The notes under the pieces were generated by a model. It did no database searches, was not told where the DNA came from, and was given only the letters and a program-made list of their open reading frames with translations. Shown here in pieces: positions 43,413-52,194 of a stretch of DNA of 64,000 bases; within the stretch, counting starts at the first letter, position 1, and every line of letters starts with the position of its first letter. The stretch is taken from assembly GCF_014650055.1 (NCBI RefSeq), contig NZ_BMUF01000013.1, positions 62,001 to 126,000 of the forward strand, given 5' to 3'. The stretch comes from Streptomyces malachitofuscus. Lineage in GTDB: Bacteria; Actinomycetota; Actinomycetes; Streptomycetales; Streptomycetaceae. Made by a program: the position numbers and the translations under genes.

Positions 43413-46169
43413 TTGGAGCTCAGCAGGCGTACCTTCACCGCCCTGGCCGGTACGGCGGCGCTCGGCCTCGCGCTGGCCGGCAGCGGCGGGGCGGCGACCG
43501 GCACGCACGGACCACGCAGCGTGCCGACCGGCCCGCCGCCCCCTCCGCCGCGTGCGGACGGAAGGCGGCACCGGGTCGGCTCCGACGGGTACTCACTGCT
43601 GGTCGACGGCCGGCGGCTGGTGCTCTGGTCCGCCGAGATGCACCCCTACCGGCTGCCCAGCCCCTCCCTGTGGCGGGACGTCCTGCAGAAGCTGCGCGCC
43701 CACGGACACAACGCGGTGAGCGTCCCCGTGCCCTGGAACTTCCACTCCCCCGCGCCCGGCAGACACGACTTCACCGGGGTGCGGGATCTGAACCTGTTCC
43801 TCGACACGGCCGCCGAGGAGCGGCTGTACGTCATCCTGCGCCCGGGTCCGTACATCGGCGCCGATGTGGACGCCGGAGGCCTCCCCGGGTGGCTGACGGC
43901 CGTCGACGGCACCGCGCGGACCGACGACCCGGAGTATCTGCGGCATGCCGAAGCCTGGCTGACCGCCGTCAACTCCATCGCCGTGCGGCACCTGTTCACC
44001 GCGGGCGGCGGCACGGTGCTGCTGTACCAACTCGAGGACGGCGACGTCATCCCCGCCGACGATCCGGCCCGGCGCGCCCACCTGGCCCGCCTGTACGCCA
44101 AGGTGCGCGCCGACCGCATCGACGTACCGGTGTTCCACGGGGACGGGCGGTTCGGCGTCCGCGCGGGCGGTCCGCGGACTCCGGGTTTCCGCTGGGACGC
44201 CGGACACGAGCGGAGCGGTCACCTCACCGACCTCGCCCGGGGGATCACCGCGCACAGCGTCCGTACGGTGTTCGCCGGAACGTCGTGGGGCTGGCTGCCC
44301 GGGTCGGGCCTCCCCGCCCCGTCCGGTTCCGGGGCGCCGATCGACGAGGGCCGCCGGCCCACCCCGGACATGGCCCCGCTCCAGCAGTTCGGGCATCTGG
44401 TGCGGACCGTGCCCGACCTCGCCCGGCTGGATCCGGTCGGCGAGAAGCGGGCGCAGGACGGGCGGCTGACGGTCCGCCACCTGGCCAACCCCGACACCGG
44501 CGCCCAGGTGTACGTCGTGCGCAACGACTCCGGCGAGCAGGTCCGCTCGATACTGCCGGACACCGGAGTCGAGGTGCCGGTCACCGTGGCCCCGCACGAC
44601 GCCAAGCTGCTCGTCTCCGGTCTGCGGCTGGGCCGGCGGAAGCTCGCGTACACCACCGCGCAGCCCCTGCTGAGCATGGCCGCCGGGCGGATGGACGTCG
44701 CCGTGTTCACCGGCCGCAGCGGTGAGAGGGCACAGATCGCGCTGGACTGCGACACCCAGCCGGAAGTCCTGCGCGCGGACACCGAACCCGCGTGGTCCTA
44801 CGACCGGGGCCGGCTGAACGTCGTCGCGCCGCTCGGCGTGGGCGGGCTGAGCAGGGTCCTCGTCAAGGGCGGGGACTCCGACGTCCCCCTGGTCCTGCTG
44901 TTCGCCGACGCAGCGACCGCGCTGCGCCTGTGGCCGTACGAGACCCCGTCCGGCTCCCTGCTGGTCTACGGCCCGGCGATGCTGCGCTCGGCCGCCCTGC
45001 GCGGCTCCACCGTCCATCTGACCGGCGACGTCGTGATCGAGACCGGCGTGGAGGTGTGGGCGCCGCGCGGGATCACCTCCGTGACCTGGAACGGACAGCC
45101 GGTGCCCACGTACCTCGGCCGGGCCGGGAGCCTGGTGATGCAAGGGATGATGCCGGACGCGCCCACGGTCACGCTGCCCGAGCTGGGCGGCTGGCGGCGG
45201 CGGGGCGGCAGCCCGGAGTCCGAACCGGACTTCGACGACTCGGCGTGGGCGGTGGCCGACCGCACGTCGTCCCACAGCACCACGCCCGTGCCCGGGGACG
45301 GCCCCGTCCTCTTCGCGGACGACTACGGCTTCCACTACGGCGACGTCTGGTACCGGGGGCGGCTGACGGACACGCGCGGCATCACCTCGGTGTCGCTGTC
45401 CTACCGCACCGGGACGCACGGGCTGCTGATGGCCTGGCTGGACGGGCGGCCCCTGGGGGCCCACCGCATGCCGGCGCCGGACGAGGACACGGCGGCACGG
45501 GGCACCTGGACGGCCACGGCCGTCCTCGACGTCCCGGAGGGGCTGCGCACGGAGGGGCGGCATGTGCTGTCCGTGCTCGTACGGCCCATGCAGCACGACG
45601 GGGACGAGACGGCGCGGGACCCGCACAAGGCCGCGCGCGGGCTCACGGCCGTCGGCTTCGGGGGCGGATCGCGGGAGGTGGAGTGGCGGATCCAGGGGGC
45701 GGTGGCCCCGGACCGGGTGCGTGGACCGCTCAACAACGGCGGGCTGCACGGTGAGCGGCACGGCTGGCATCTGCCGGGGCACGACGACCGGGGCTGGCGG
45801 GCGGTGGACTTCCCGCGCGCGGAGCGGCGGCAGGGCGTGGCCTGGTACCGGACAACGTTCCGTCTCGACGTCGATCCGGACCTCGACGCGTCGGTCGGGC
45901 TGACGCTCGACGACGATCCCGGCCGCGCCTACCGCGTCCAGGTCTTCCTCAACGGCTGGAACATGGGCCAGTACGTCAGTGAGGCGGGCCCGCGCCACAC
46001 CTTCGTCCTGCCGAACGGGATCCTGCGCACGCGGGGGACCAACACACTGGCCCTGGCCGTGCTGTCCGACAGGACCACGCTCTCGGGGCCGGGCGACGTC
46101 CGGCTGACGCTGCTCGGCGCGGCACGGGGCGGGGTCCCGGTGCGGACGGTGGACTCACCGGGGAAGTGA
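43413..46169 (+). CDS. Tat-secreted GH35-like protein, acid/base residue missing
   Basis: The 918-residue protein starts at TTG 43413 behind AGGAGG and has a twin-arginine signal (ELSRRTFTALAGTAALGLALAG). Residues 50-330 resemble the GH35 beta-galactosidase barrel: SAEMHPYRLPSPSLWRDVLQKLRAHG, VPWNFHSPAPGRHDFTG, ILRPGPYIGADVDAGGLPGWL and later FAGTSWGW. Later parts are beta-sandwich domains. The usual QxENE acid/base motif reads QLEDGD (206-211), so the second Glu is Gly210, and I cannot find the usual nucleophile Glu either. It may be a non-catalytic sugar-binding relative or act differently. Confidence 0.75.
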   Translation: MELSRRTFTALAGTAALGLALAGSGGAATGTHGPRSVPTGPPPPPPRADGRRHRVGSDGYSLLVDGRRLVLWSAEMHPYRLPSPSLWRDVLQKLRAHGHNAVSVPVPWNFHSPAPGRHDFTGVRDLNLFLDTAAEERLYVILRPGPYIGADVDAGGLPGWLTAVDGTARTDDPEYLRHAEAWLTAVNSIAVRHLFTAGGGTVLLYQLEDGDVIPADDPARRAHLARLYAKVRADRIDVPVFHGDGRFGVRAGGPRTPGFRWDAGHERSGHLTDLARGITAHSVRTVFAGTSWGWLPGSGLPAPSGSGAPIDEGRRPTPDMAPLQQFGHLVRTVPDLARLDPVGEKRAQDGRLTVRHLANPDTGAQVYVVRNDSGEQVRSILPDTGVEVPVTVAPHDAKLLVSGLRLGRRKLAYTTAQPLLSMAAGRMDVAVFTGRSGERAQIALDCDTQPEVLRADTEPAWSYDRGRLNVVAPLGVGGLSRVLVKGGDSDVPLVLLFADAATALRLWPYETPSGSLLVYGPAMLRSAALRGSTVHLTGDVVIETGVEVWAPRGITSVTWNGQPVPTYLGRAGSLVMQGMMPDAPTVTLPELGGWRRRGGSPESEPDFDDSAWAVADRTSSHSTTPVPGDGPVLFADDYGFHYGDVWYRGRLTDTRGITSVSLSYRTGTHGLLMAWLDGRPLGAHRMPAPDEDTAARGTWTATAVLDVPEGLRTEGRHVLSVLVRPMQHDGDETARDPHKAARGLTAVGFGGGSREVEWRIQGAVAPDRVRGPLNNGGLHGERHGWHLPGHDDRGWRAVDFPRAERRQGVAWYRTTFRLDVDPDLDASVGLTLDDDPGRAYRVQVFLNGWNMGQYVSEAGPRHTFVLPNGILRTRGTNTLALAVLSDRTTLSGPGDVRLTLLGAARGGVPVRTVDSPGK

Positions 46170-46201
46170 GTCCACCGCCGGTGCGGCCCGCGCCGGCCGG
46201 A

Positions 46202-47707
46202 TCACGCCAGCCGGATGACGTTCCAGGACAGCGGCTCCAGTACGGCGGTGAGGCGGCCGCCGTCCAGGGTGGTGCCCCCGGCCGGGTGCGGGGCGACCCG
46301 CTCGGGCTCGGCGAGGGTGTTGCGGGCGTCGGGGTCGGCGTCGGCGAGGACGCTGTGCTCGACGACGGAGGTCACTCCGAGGCCGCCCACCGTCACCTCC
46401 AGGGGCAGCGGCCCGGTGCGGTCGCGGTTCACGGCGAAGACGGTGACCGTGCCGTCCTCGGCGCGTACGGCGGTGGCGTGCAGCAGGTCGGCCTCCCCGT
46501 ACTTCTTCGTCTCGTACGTCGGTGAGTCCACGCGGACGTCGAGGACCTCGCCGCGGCCGTACCTCGACGCCTGGGCGAACGGGAAGAACGTCGTCTGCCG
46601 CCAGGCCGGGCCGCCGGGCTCGGTCATGATCGGGGCGATCACGTTGACGAGCTGGGCGAGGCAGGCGACGGTCACGCGGTCGGCGTGCCGGAGCAGCGCG
46701 ATGAGCAGCGAACCGAGGACGACGGCGTCGGTGACGCTGTAGCTGTCCTCGAGGATGCGGGGGGCCTCGGGCCAGTCGAGGGCGCCGACCTGGGACTCGG
46801 TCCGGGACATGTACCAGACGTTCCACTCGTCGAAGGAGAGACCGATCCTCTTCTTCGACTTGAGGCGGGCGCCGACGTGGTCGCAGGTGGCGACCACGTT
46901 CTCGATGAAGGACTCCATGTCCACGGCGGAGGCCAGGAAGGAGTCCACGTCGCCGTCGAGCGGCTCGTAGTAGGCGTGCAGGGAGATGTGGTCGACGAGG
47001 TCGTAGGTCTCCTCGAGGACCGTCGCCTCCCACTCGGCGAAGGTCTCCATGGACTGGCCGGAGGAGCCGCAGGCGACGAGTTCGACCCCGGGGTCGAACT
47101 GGCGCATGGCGCGGGCGGTCTCGGCGGCCAGGCGGCCGTACTCCTCGGCGGTCTTGTGGCCGGTCTGCCAGGGGCCGTCCATCTCGTTGCCGAGGCACCA
47201 GAGCCGGATGCCGAAGGGGTCCTTGTCGCCGTGTTCGGCGCGCAGGTCCGAAAGGGCCGTGCCGGAGGGGTGGTTGGCGTACTCCTGGAGCTCCAGGGCC
47301 TCGGCGACGCCCCGGGTGCCGAGGTTGACGGCCATCATGGGTTCCGTGTGCGGGCCGAGCTTCCTGAGGAACGCGATGTACTCGGAGAGGCCGAAGCGGT
47401 TGGTCTCCGTGGAGCGCCAGGCGAGGTCGAGGCGGCGGGGGCGGTCCTCCACGGGGCCGACGGAGTCCTCCCACTTGTAGCCGGAGACGAAGTTGCCGCC
47501 GGGGTAGCGGACGGCGGTGACGCCGAGTTCCCTGACGAGGTCGAGGACGTCGGTGCGCAGGCCCTCCGCGTCCGCGGCGGGGTGGCCCGGCTCGAAGATG
47601 CCGGTGTACACGCAGCGGCCCAGGTGTTCCACGAACGATCCGAAGAGGCGGGGGTTCACTTCACCCACGGTGAAGGCGGGGTCCAGGGTGAATCGGGCGG
47701 TGCGCAA
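46202..47707 (-). CDS. abfA: GH51 alpha-L-arabinofuranosidase
   Basis: The 501-residue intracellular enzyme releases terminal L-arabinofuranose from arabinan or arabinoxylan fragments. The GH51 acid/base is Glu175 in LGNEMDGPW and the nucleophile Glu294 in FDEWNVWY; VRYPGGNFVSGYKWEDSVGP is also diagnostic. No signal peptide is present, so imported oligosaccharides are the likely substrates. The start is TTG 47707, with AAAGGA six bases upstream; the frame stays open to 47953. A CGAA-type motif lies 31 bp upstream, linking it to the sugar locus at 28-35 kb. Confidence 0.93.
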   Translation of the reverse strand: MRTARFTLDPAFTVGEVNPRLFGSFVEHLGRCVYTGIFEPGHPAADAEGLRTDVLDLVRELGVTAVRYPGGNFVSGYKWEDSVGPVEDRPRRLDLAWRSTETNRFGLSEYIAFLRKLGPHTEPMMAVNLGTRGVAEALELQEYANHPSGTALSDLRAEHGDKDPFGIRLWCLGNEMDGPWQTGHKTAEEYGRLAAETARAMRQFDPGVELVACGSSGQSMETFAEWEATVLEETYDLVDHISLHAYYEPLDGDVDSFLASAVDMESFIENVVATCDHVGARLKSKKRIGLSFDEWNVWYMSRTESQVGALDWPEAPRILEDSYSVTDAVVLGSLLIALLRHADRVTVACLAQLVNVIAPIMTEPGGPAWRQTTFFPFAQASRYGRGEVLDVRVDSPTYETKKYGEADLLHATAVRAEDGTVTVFAVNRDRTGPLPLEVTVGGLGVTSVVEHSVLADADPDARNTLAEPERVAPHPAGGTTLDGGRLTAVLEPLSWNVIRLA

Positions 47708-47737
47708 TGTGGTCCTTTCGGGGTTGCTCAGACCCAA

Positions 47738-47753
47738 TGTTCGATACTTCGAA
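47738..47753. promoter_or_regulatory. CGAA-type operator, site 4
   Basis: On the minus strand the sequence reads CGAAGTATCGAAC (47739-47751), one base different from site 1, and is followed by A. It lies just upstream of the arabinofuranosidase start in a divergent 223-bp gap. The flanking TTCGAA makes a direct repeat of TCGAA 8 bp apart. Confidence 0.65.
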
Positions 47754-47930
47754 TGACGCTCGTAACTGCGAACGGGACCGTAAGGGGGATGCGCGGGCGC
47801 GTCAATGGGCCGGGCCGGAACCCGGCCGGGACCCTCGTCTCGTACACGTTCTCGCATGACGCGGACACATCCATCCGCGTAGGCTCGAACGGCCTTGAGT
47901 ACGGCGGCCGATGAGAGCGGAGGGCGCGCG

Positions 47931-49166
47931 ATGGGGTTGGCGGACGCGGCCATGGGCCCGGCCTCACTCCTCAGCGAGCTCTACACGTCCTTCTGGTGGA
48001 TCCCGGCCGTCGTGCTGGCCGCCGCCCTGGCCATCAAACTGCCGACGATCATCAGGCTCTGGAACGACCCCCTGCTGCGCGCGGTCGGCGGTCTGCTGCT
48101 GCTCGCCTGCGCGGTGTTCGTGTTCGTCGCGCCCTCGACGATCGTCTGGGTGAACCGCGTCACCGGCGTGCCCAACATCTCGGCACCCTGGGTGTACTCA
48201 CTGCTCACCGCGTTCTGCGGATCCTGTCTGGTGCTGATCATCGCCTGGCGCGACGGCCCGTCCGAGCGCTCCGCCGCCACCCGCAGGGCCACCCGCCGGG
48301 TGATCCACGCCTACGGGAGCGTGATCGTCCTGCTGTGGGTGCTGTTCGCCCTCGCGGACGTGCCCGTGGAGCGGACCCGGGACCTGGACACCTATTACGC
48401 CACGACGCCGTTCATGCGCGAGGAGATCCTGCTGTACCTCCTCGCGCACACCGTCGCCGGCCTCATCACCTCGAAGCTGATCTGGAACTGGATCCGCACC
48501 GACGGGCTCGACGCCTGGCTGCGCTGGGGACTGAAGTTCCTGGGCATCGGTTACGCGCTCAACCTCGCTTTCGACGCCGCCAAGCTCACCGCGGTCGGGG
48601 CACGCTGGACCGGGAACGACCTGGACCGGCTCAGTCTCGACGTGGCGCCGGCGCTGGCGTGTCTGTCGGCCGTGTCGATCGCGGTCGGCTTCATCCTGCC
48701 GCACGCCGGGCAGTACCTGCACGAGCGCTGGCGGATCCGCCGCGCCCACCGGCGGCTGCGGCCCCTGTACCTGCTGATGCGGACCGTGCACGGCTCCGGC
48801 CTGCCGTTCGTGCTGCGTGCCGGCCCCGAACTGCGCCTGACCCGGCGGGAGACGTTCATCCGCGACGTGCTGCTGCCGCTGGCCCGGCGCACCGACGAGC
48901 GGCTGCGCGAGCGGTCGTACGCCGCCGCCCTGGGCCTGGGGTTCGCACCGCAGCGGGCGAGGGCGCTCGCGGCCGCCGTCGTGATCCTCGACGCGGTCGG
49001 GAGCACGACGCGCGACGGCGAGGATGCCGGCGGCCACGACCCCGACACCACGGAGCTGCTCCGCGAGATCGGGGACGTCTCACGCGCCCTGCGCCACCCC
49101 GACGTGATCCGGGAGGTCCGCGCCCGCGCGGTGGCACCCGGGGACACCGTGGCGGTCACGGAGTGA
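47931..49166 (+). CDS. MAB_1171c/DUF6545-like multi-pass membrane protein 1
   Basis: The 411-residue protein has about seven membrane helices in its first 260 residues and a cytoplasmic, Arg-rich C-terminal domain. Diagnostic pieces shared with the two paralogues are VNRVTGVPNISAPWVYS and PVERTRDLDTYYATTPFMREEILLYLLAH. The family is annotated as a putative transporter (MAB_1171c) with no known substrate. The ATG at 47931 has GGAGGG six bases upstream. It is the first gene of the five-gene accessory locus, 91 bp before the metalloprotease-like gene, and divergent from abfA. Confidence 0.75.
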   Translation: MGLADAAMGPASLLSELYTSFWWIPAVVLAAALAIKLPTIIRLWNDPLLRAVGGLLLLACAVFVFVAPSTIVWVNRVTGVPNISAPWVYSLLTAFCGSCLVLIIAWRDGPSERSAATRRATRRVIHAYGSVIVLLWVLFALADVPVERTRDLDTYYATTPFMREEILLYLLAHTVAGLITSKLIWNWIRTDGLDAWLRWGLKFLGIGYALNLAFDAAKLTAVGARWTGNDLDRLSLDVAPALACLSAVSIAVGFILPHAGQYLHERWRIRRAHRRLRPLYLLMRTVHGSGLPFVLRAGPELRLTRRETFIRDVLLPLARRTDERLRERSYAAALGLGFAPQRARALAAAVVILDAVGSTTRDGEDAGGHDPDTTELLREIGDVSRALRHPDVIREVRARAVAPGDTVAVTE

Positions 49167-49257
49167 CCGTGCGGCACGTGCAACTGGCCGGGAGGGCCCC
49201 CGCCTTGGCATATTGCACAGGTGACCGAGCGACGCCCAGGGGAACAGGGAGACAGCG

Positions 49258-49782
49258 GTGCGTACCAGGAAGGAGATGCGTCGTCTCGCTGACGCCCTCA
49301 TCGACCCCATCCGGGTGGACGTGCCCGCGGATCCCGAGGTGCTGTTCGAAGCGCTCGTCGACTCCGTCAGCGCCTGGCGGGGACGTGACGTACTCGTCCA
49401 CCGGGCGGCGTTCCCGCCGCACACCGCCAGCGGGCTGTGGCTGGAGCGCGAGGGCCACGACGACGTGGTGGTGGACGAGCGGGCCGCCGTGTGGCACCAG
49501 ATCGTCATCTTCTGCCACGAGGTGTGGCACATGAGCCGCCGGGAGCCGGACGCGACAAGCCCCGGCCGGCCCCGGCCCGTCGCCGCACGCACCGACTTCA
49601 GCCTGGCGGAGGAGCAGGAGGCCGACCGCTTCGGCATGCTGATGGGCCGCCGGCTGCGCACCTGGCTGGAGGTCCCCGCCGACGCGGTGTACGCCCCGGA
49701 GGGCGGCACCGGCTCCGCGGACCCGCAGGACCTCGCCGGCCGTATCGGGGCCGCGCTCAACTACCGCGGGACGAAGAGATGA
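49258..49782 (+). CDS. HExxH metalloprotease-like protein (ImmA/IrrE-like)
   Basis: The 174-residue protein has a zinc motif, HEVWH (87-91), within QIVIFCHEVWHMSRR, and a downstream EEQEADRFGMLMGRRL helix that supplies the third ligand in the ImmA/IrrE group. In phage and stress systems such enzymes cleave a DNA-bound repressor. Small actinobacterial members next to MAB_1171c-like proteins are often labelled toxin components. No XRE partner is encoded beside it here, so its target is unclear. The GTG start has AGGGAGA upstream; its TGA overlaps the next ATG. Confidence 0.78.
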   Translation: MRTRKEMRRLADALIDPIRVDVPADPEVLFEALVDSVSAWRGRDVLVHRAAFPPHTASGLWLEREGHDDVVVDERAAVWHQIVIFCHEVWHMSRREPDATSPGRPRPVAARTDFSLAEEQEADRFGMLMGRRLRTWLEVPADAVYAPEGGTGSADPQDLAGRIGAALNYRGTKR

Positions 49783-50963
49783 ACGGCCTCATCAACTACG
49801 TGAGCTGCGGGGCGCTCTGGCTCGGTCTGCTGGTGAAGGCGCCCGATCTGCTGCGGCACCGGCGCGATCCGTATCTGCGGGCGATCTGCGCGGTGCTGGG
49901 CCTCGCCGGGCTGTGCTTCTTCCTCGGGGCACCGCCGACGGTGGGCGCCGTCAACCGGCTCGGCGGGGTGCCGAACCTGGCGGCGCCGGTCACCTATGTG
50001 GCGATCACCGGATACTGCGCCGCCTCGCAGGTGCTCATCGTGCACTGGCGGGGCGGGCCCCGGGTGCGTCGCACCGCGCGTCGCTGGATGATCGCCTACG
50101 CCGCCGTCGTCCTCGGCATCGCGACGACGTTCGCCCTCGGTGACGCACCCGTGGAGCGCCGGACCGATCTGGACACGTACTACGCGACGACCCCGTACAT
50201 CGCCCAGATGATCGTGCTGTACCTGCTCGCGCACCTCATCACCGTGACGGTCACCGCGGTGTCGTCGCTGCGCTGGGCGTGCCGGGTGCGGGGCGGGCTG
50301 CGCACGGGGCTGGTCCTGCTCGGGACCGGTTCGCTGTGCGGGGCCGGCTACAGCGTGGCCAAGCTGGTCGCGGTGGGGGCCCGCTGGTCCGGGCGGGACT
50401 GGTCGTCGCTGGGCACCACCGTCTCCCCGGCCGCCGCCGGGCTCGGTGCCCTGCTGACGGTCGTCGGCGTGCTGGTGCCGCTGGCGGCGCCCCGGGTCGG
50501 CGAGTGGCGGCGGGCGCGCCGGACGTACGCCCGGCTCGTGCCGCTGGAGCGGGAGCTGGACGATCTCCTCACCCGTCGGACGCTGCGGCTGCCGCGGCCC
50601 AGGTTCGCCTCCCCCACCACGCGGCTGATGTGGCGCCAGACCAGCATCCACAACGCGCTGAGCCATCTGGACGCCTACTTCGACCGGGACCTGTACGACC
50701 GCACCCGGGAGGGCGTGCTGGCGACGACGGGCGACCCGGAGCGGTCCGAGGCCGCCGCGTGGGCCGCGGTGATCACCGCGGCGGTACGGCAGGAGGCGGA
50801 CCCGGGGCGGCCGGCCCCGCCGCCCGGCGCGGGCGGCCGGTCCCTCGACCGGGTGCCCGGTCCTGCCGTGCTCGCCCGGATCGCCGACGCCCTCGCCGAC
50901 ACCGGCCCGGTGCCCGCGGTCCCCGCCGTGCCGAGCGGTACGACGACGGCGGGTACCGCGTGA
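49779..50963 (+). CDS. MAB_1171c/DUF6545-like multi-pass membrane protein 2
   Basis: The 394-residue paralogue has the same layout: about seven helices, VNRLGGVPNLAAPVTYV and PVERRTDLDTYYATTPYIAQMIVLYLLAH, then a basic cytoplasmic tail with LSHLDAYFDRDLYDRTREG. The start overlaps the metalloprotease stop (ATGA), so the two are translationally coupled. The C-terminus ends in a Pro/Thr/Ala stretch. Function is unknown. A sensor or transporter role together with the peptidase is an inference from linkage. Confidence 0.75.
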   Translation: MNGLINYVSCGALWLGLLVKAPDLLRHRRDPYLRAICAVLGLAGLCFFLGAPPTVGAVNRLGGVPNLAAPVTYVAITGYCAASQVLIVHWRGGPRVRRTARRWMIAYAAVVLGIATTFALGDAPVERRTDLDTYYATTPYIAQMIVLYLLAHLITVTVTAVSSLRWACRVRGGLRTGLVLLGTGSLCGAGYSVAKLVAVGARWSGRDWSSLGTTVSPAAAGLGALLTVVGVLVPLAAPRVGEWRRARRTYARLVPLERELDDLLTRRTLRLPRPRFASPTTRLMWRQTSIHNALSHLDAYFDRDLYDRTREGVLATTGDPERSEAAAWAAVITAAVRQEADPGRPAPPPGAGGRSLDRVPGPAVLARIADALADTGPVPAVPAVPSGTTTAGTA

Positions 50964-50994
50964 ACCAAGGTACGTACGTGAGGAGTTGGCCGGC

Positions 50995-52194
50995 GTGAGC
51001 CTCGTCGTCTATCTGGCGGCCTTCGTCTTCGGGATGACCTCCGTCCTGCTGTTCCGCCGCCCGCGCAGAGCCATGCGGAACCCGCTGACGGTCTCCACGT
51101 GCGCGGCGATCGTGCTCGGGGCGCTGGTCTTCGTGTGCGCCGCCCCGGCCACCCTGGCCACCGTCAACGAGCTCACCGGCGTCCCCAACTTCGGGGCCCC
51201 GCTGACCTACGGCATGCTCTCCGCGTACAGCTGCGCGGTGCTGGTGCTGCTGATCAACTGGCGGGGCGGTCCCCGTGAGCGGGTGCGGCGCAGGGTGCTG
51301 CGCACCATCGCCGCCTACGGTCTGCTGGTGGTGGCGATCGTCGTGCTGTTCGTGCTCGCCGAGGCGGACACCGAGCGGCTGACGGACCTCGACACGTACT
51401 ACGCCGGCACGCCGTTCATGCGGGAGATGATCCTGCTGTACCTGGTCGGGCACAGCGCGGCGATGCTGGTGATGTGCCACGTCTGCCTCAAGTGGGGGCG
51501 CGAGGTCGGCGGGCCGCTGCGGACCGGGCTGCGGCTGATCCTGGTGGGCGCGCTGCTGGACGTGCTGGGGTTCCAGGTGTCCAAGTACACGGCGGTGGTG
51601 GCCGTCTGGACGGGCCACGACCTCGACTTCCTGTCCACCACGGTCGCCCCGCCGATGGCCTCGCTGGCCGCGCTGCTGTGTTCGGCGGGGTATCTGCTGC
51701 CGTCCGCGGTCGCCCAGTGGCGGGCGCTGGGCGATCACCGGCGGCTGGCCCCGCTGTGGTCCCTGGTGAGGTCGGCGTCCACCGCGCCCAAGCCGCCGAC
51801 CGACTGGTGGCAGCTGCCGCAGGCGCGGCTGCAGTGGCGCGAGGTGTCGATCCACGACGCGCTGCTCTCGCTGGCACCGTACTTCGACCACCGGGTCCGC
51901 GAGCGGGTGCGGGACTCCGCCCTGCGCGCGGGCCGCTCCCCCCACGAGTCGCGGCTCGCGGCGGAGGCCGCCATGCTCGCCGACGCGGCGCGGCGGGCCG
52001 CCGCCCGCGAGGAACCGCCCCAGACGGGCGGCACGTACCGGCTGCACGCCACCGAGGTCTCCGGCACCGGCGGACTGGTGGAGCTGGCCGAGGCGCTGCA
52101 CCGGCCGCCCGGCGCGGGTACCGCGTCCGGCGGTGCGGCGTCGTCTTCCCTGACCGGATCCAGGACCGAACCCGAGGAGCCCCATGTCGCGTAG
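50995..52194 (+). CDS. MAB_1171c/DUF6545-like multi-pass membrane protein 3
   Basis: The 399-residue third paralogue shows VNELTGVPNFGAPLTYG and DTERLTDLDTYYAGTPFMREMILLYLVGH in the same positions, and a cytoplasmic tail with SIHDALLSLAPYFDHRVRERV. I use GTG 50995 because AGGAG lies nine bases upstream; a TTG at 50986 is too close to that site. It follows paralogue 2 by 31 bp and overlaps the FAD monooxygenase by 11 bp, so all belong to one transcript. The three paralogues have diverged considerably, suggesting distinct partners rather than recent duplication. Confidence 0.75.
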   Translation: MSLVVYLAAFVFGMTSVLLFRRPRRAMRNPLTVSTCAAIVLGALVFVCAAPATLATVNELTGVPNFGAPLTYGMLSAYSCAVLVLLINWRGGPRERVRRRVLRTIAAYGLLVVAIVVLFVLAEADTERLTDLDTYYAGTPFMREMILLYLVGHSAAMLVMCHVCLKWGREVGGPLRTGLRLILVGALLDVLGFQVSKYTAVVAVWTGHDLDFLSTTVAPPMASLAALLCSAGYLLPSAVAQWRALGDHRRLAPLWSLVRSASTAPKPPTDWWQLPQARLQWREVSIHDALLSLAPYFDHRVRERVRDSALRAGRSPHESRLAAEAAMLADAARRAAAREEPPQTGGTYRLHATEVSGTGGLVELAEALHRPPGAGTASGGAASSSLTGSRTEPEEPHVA

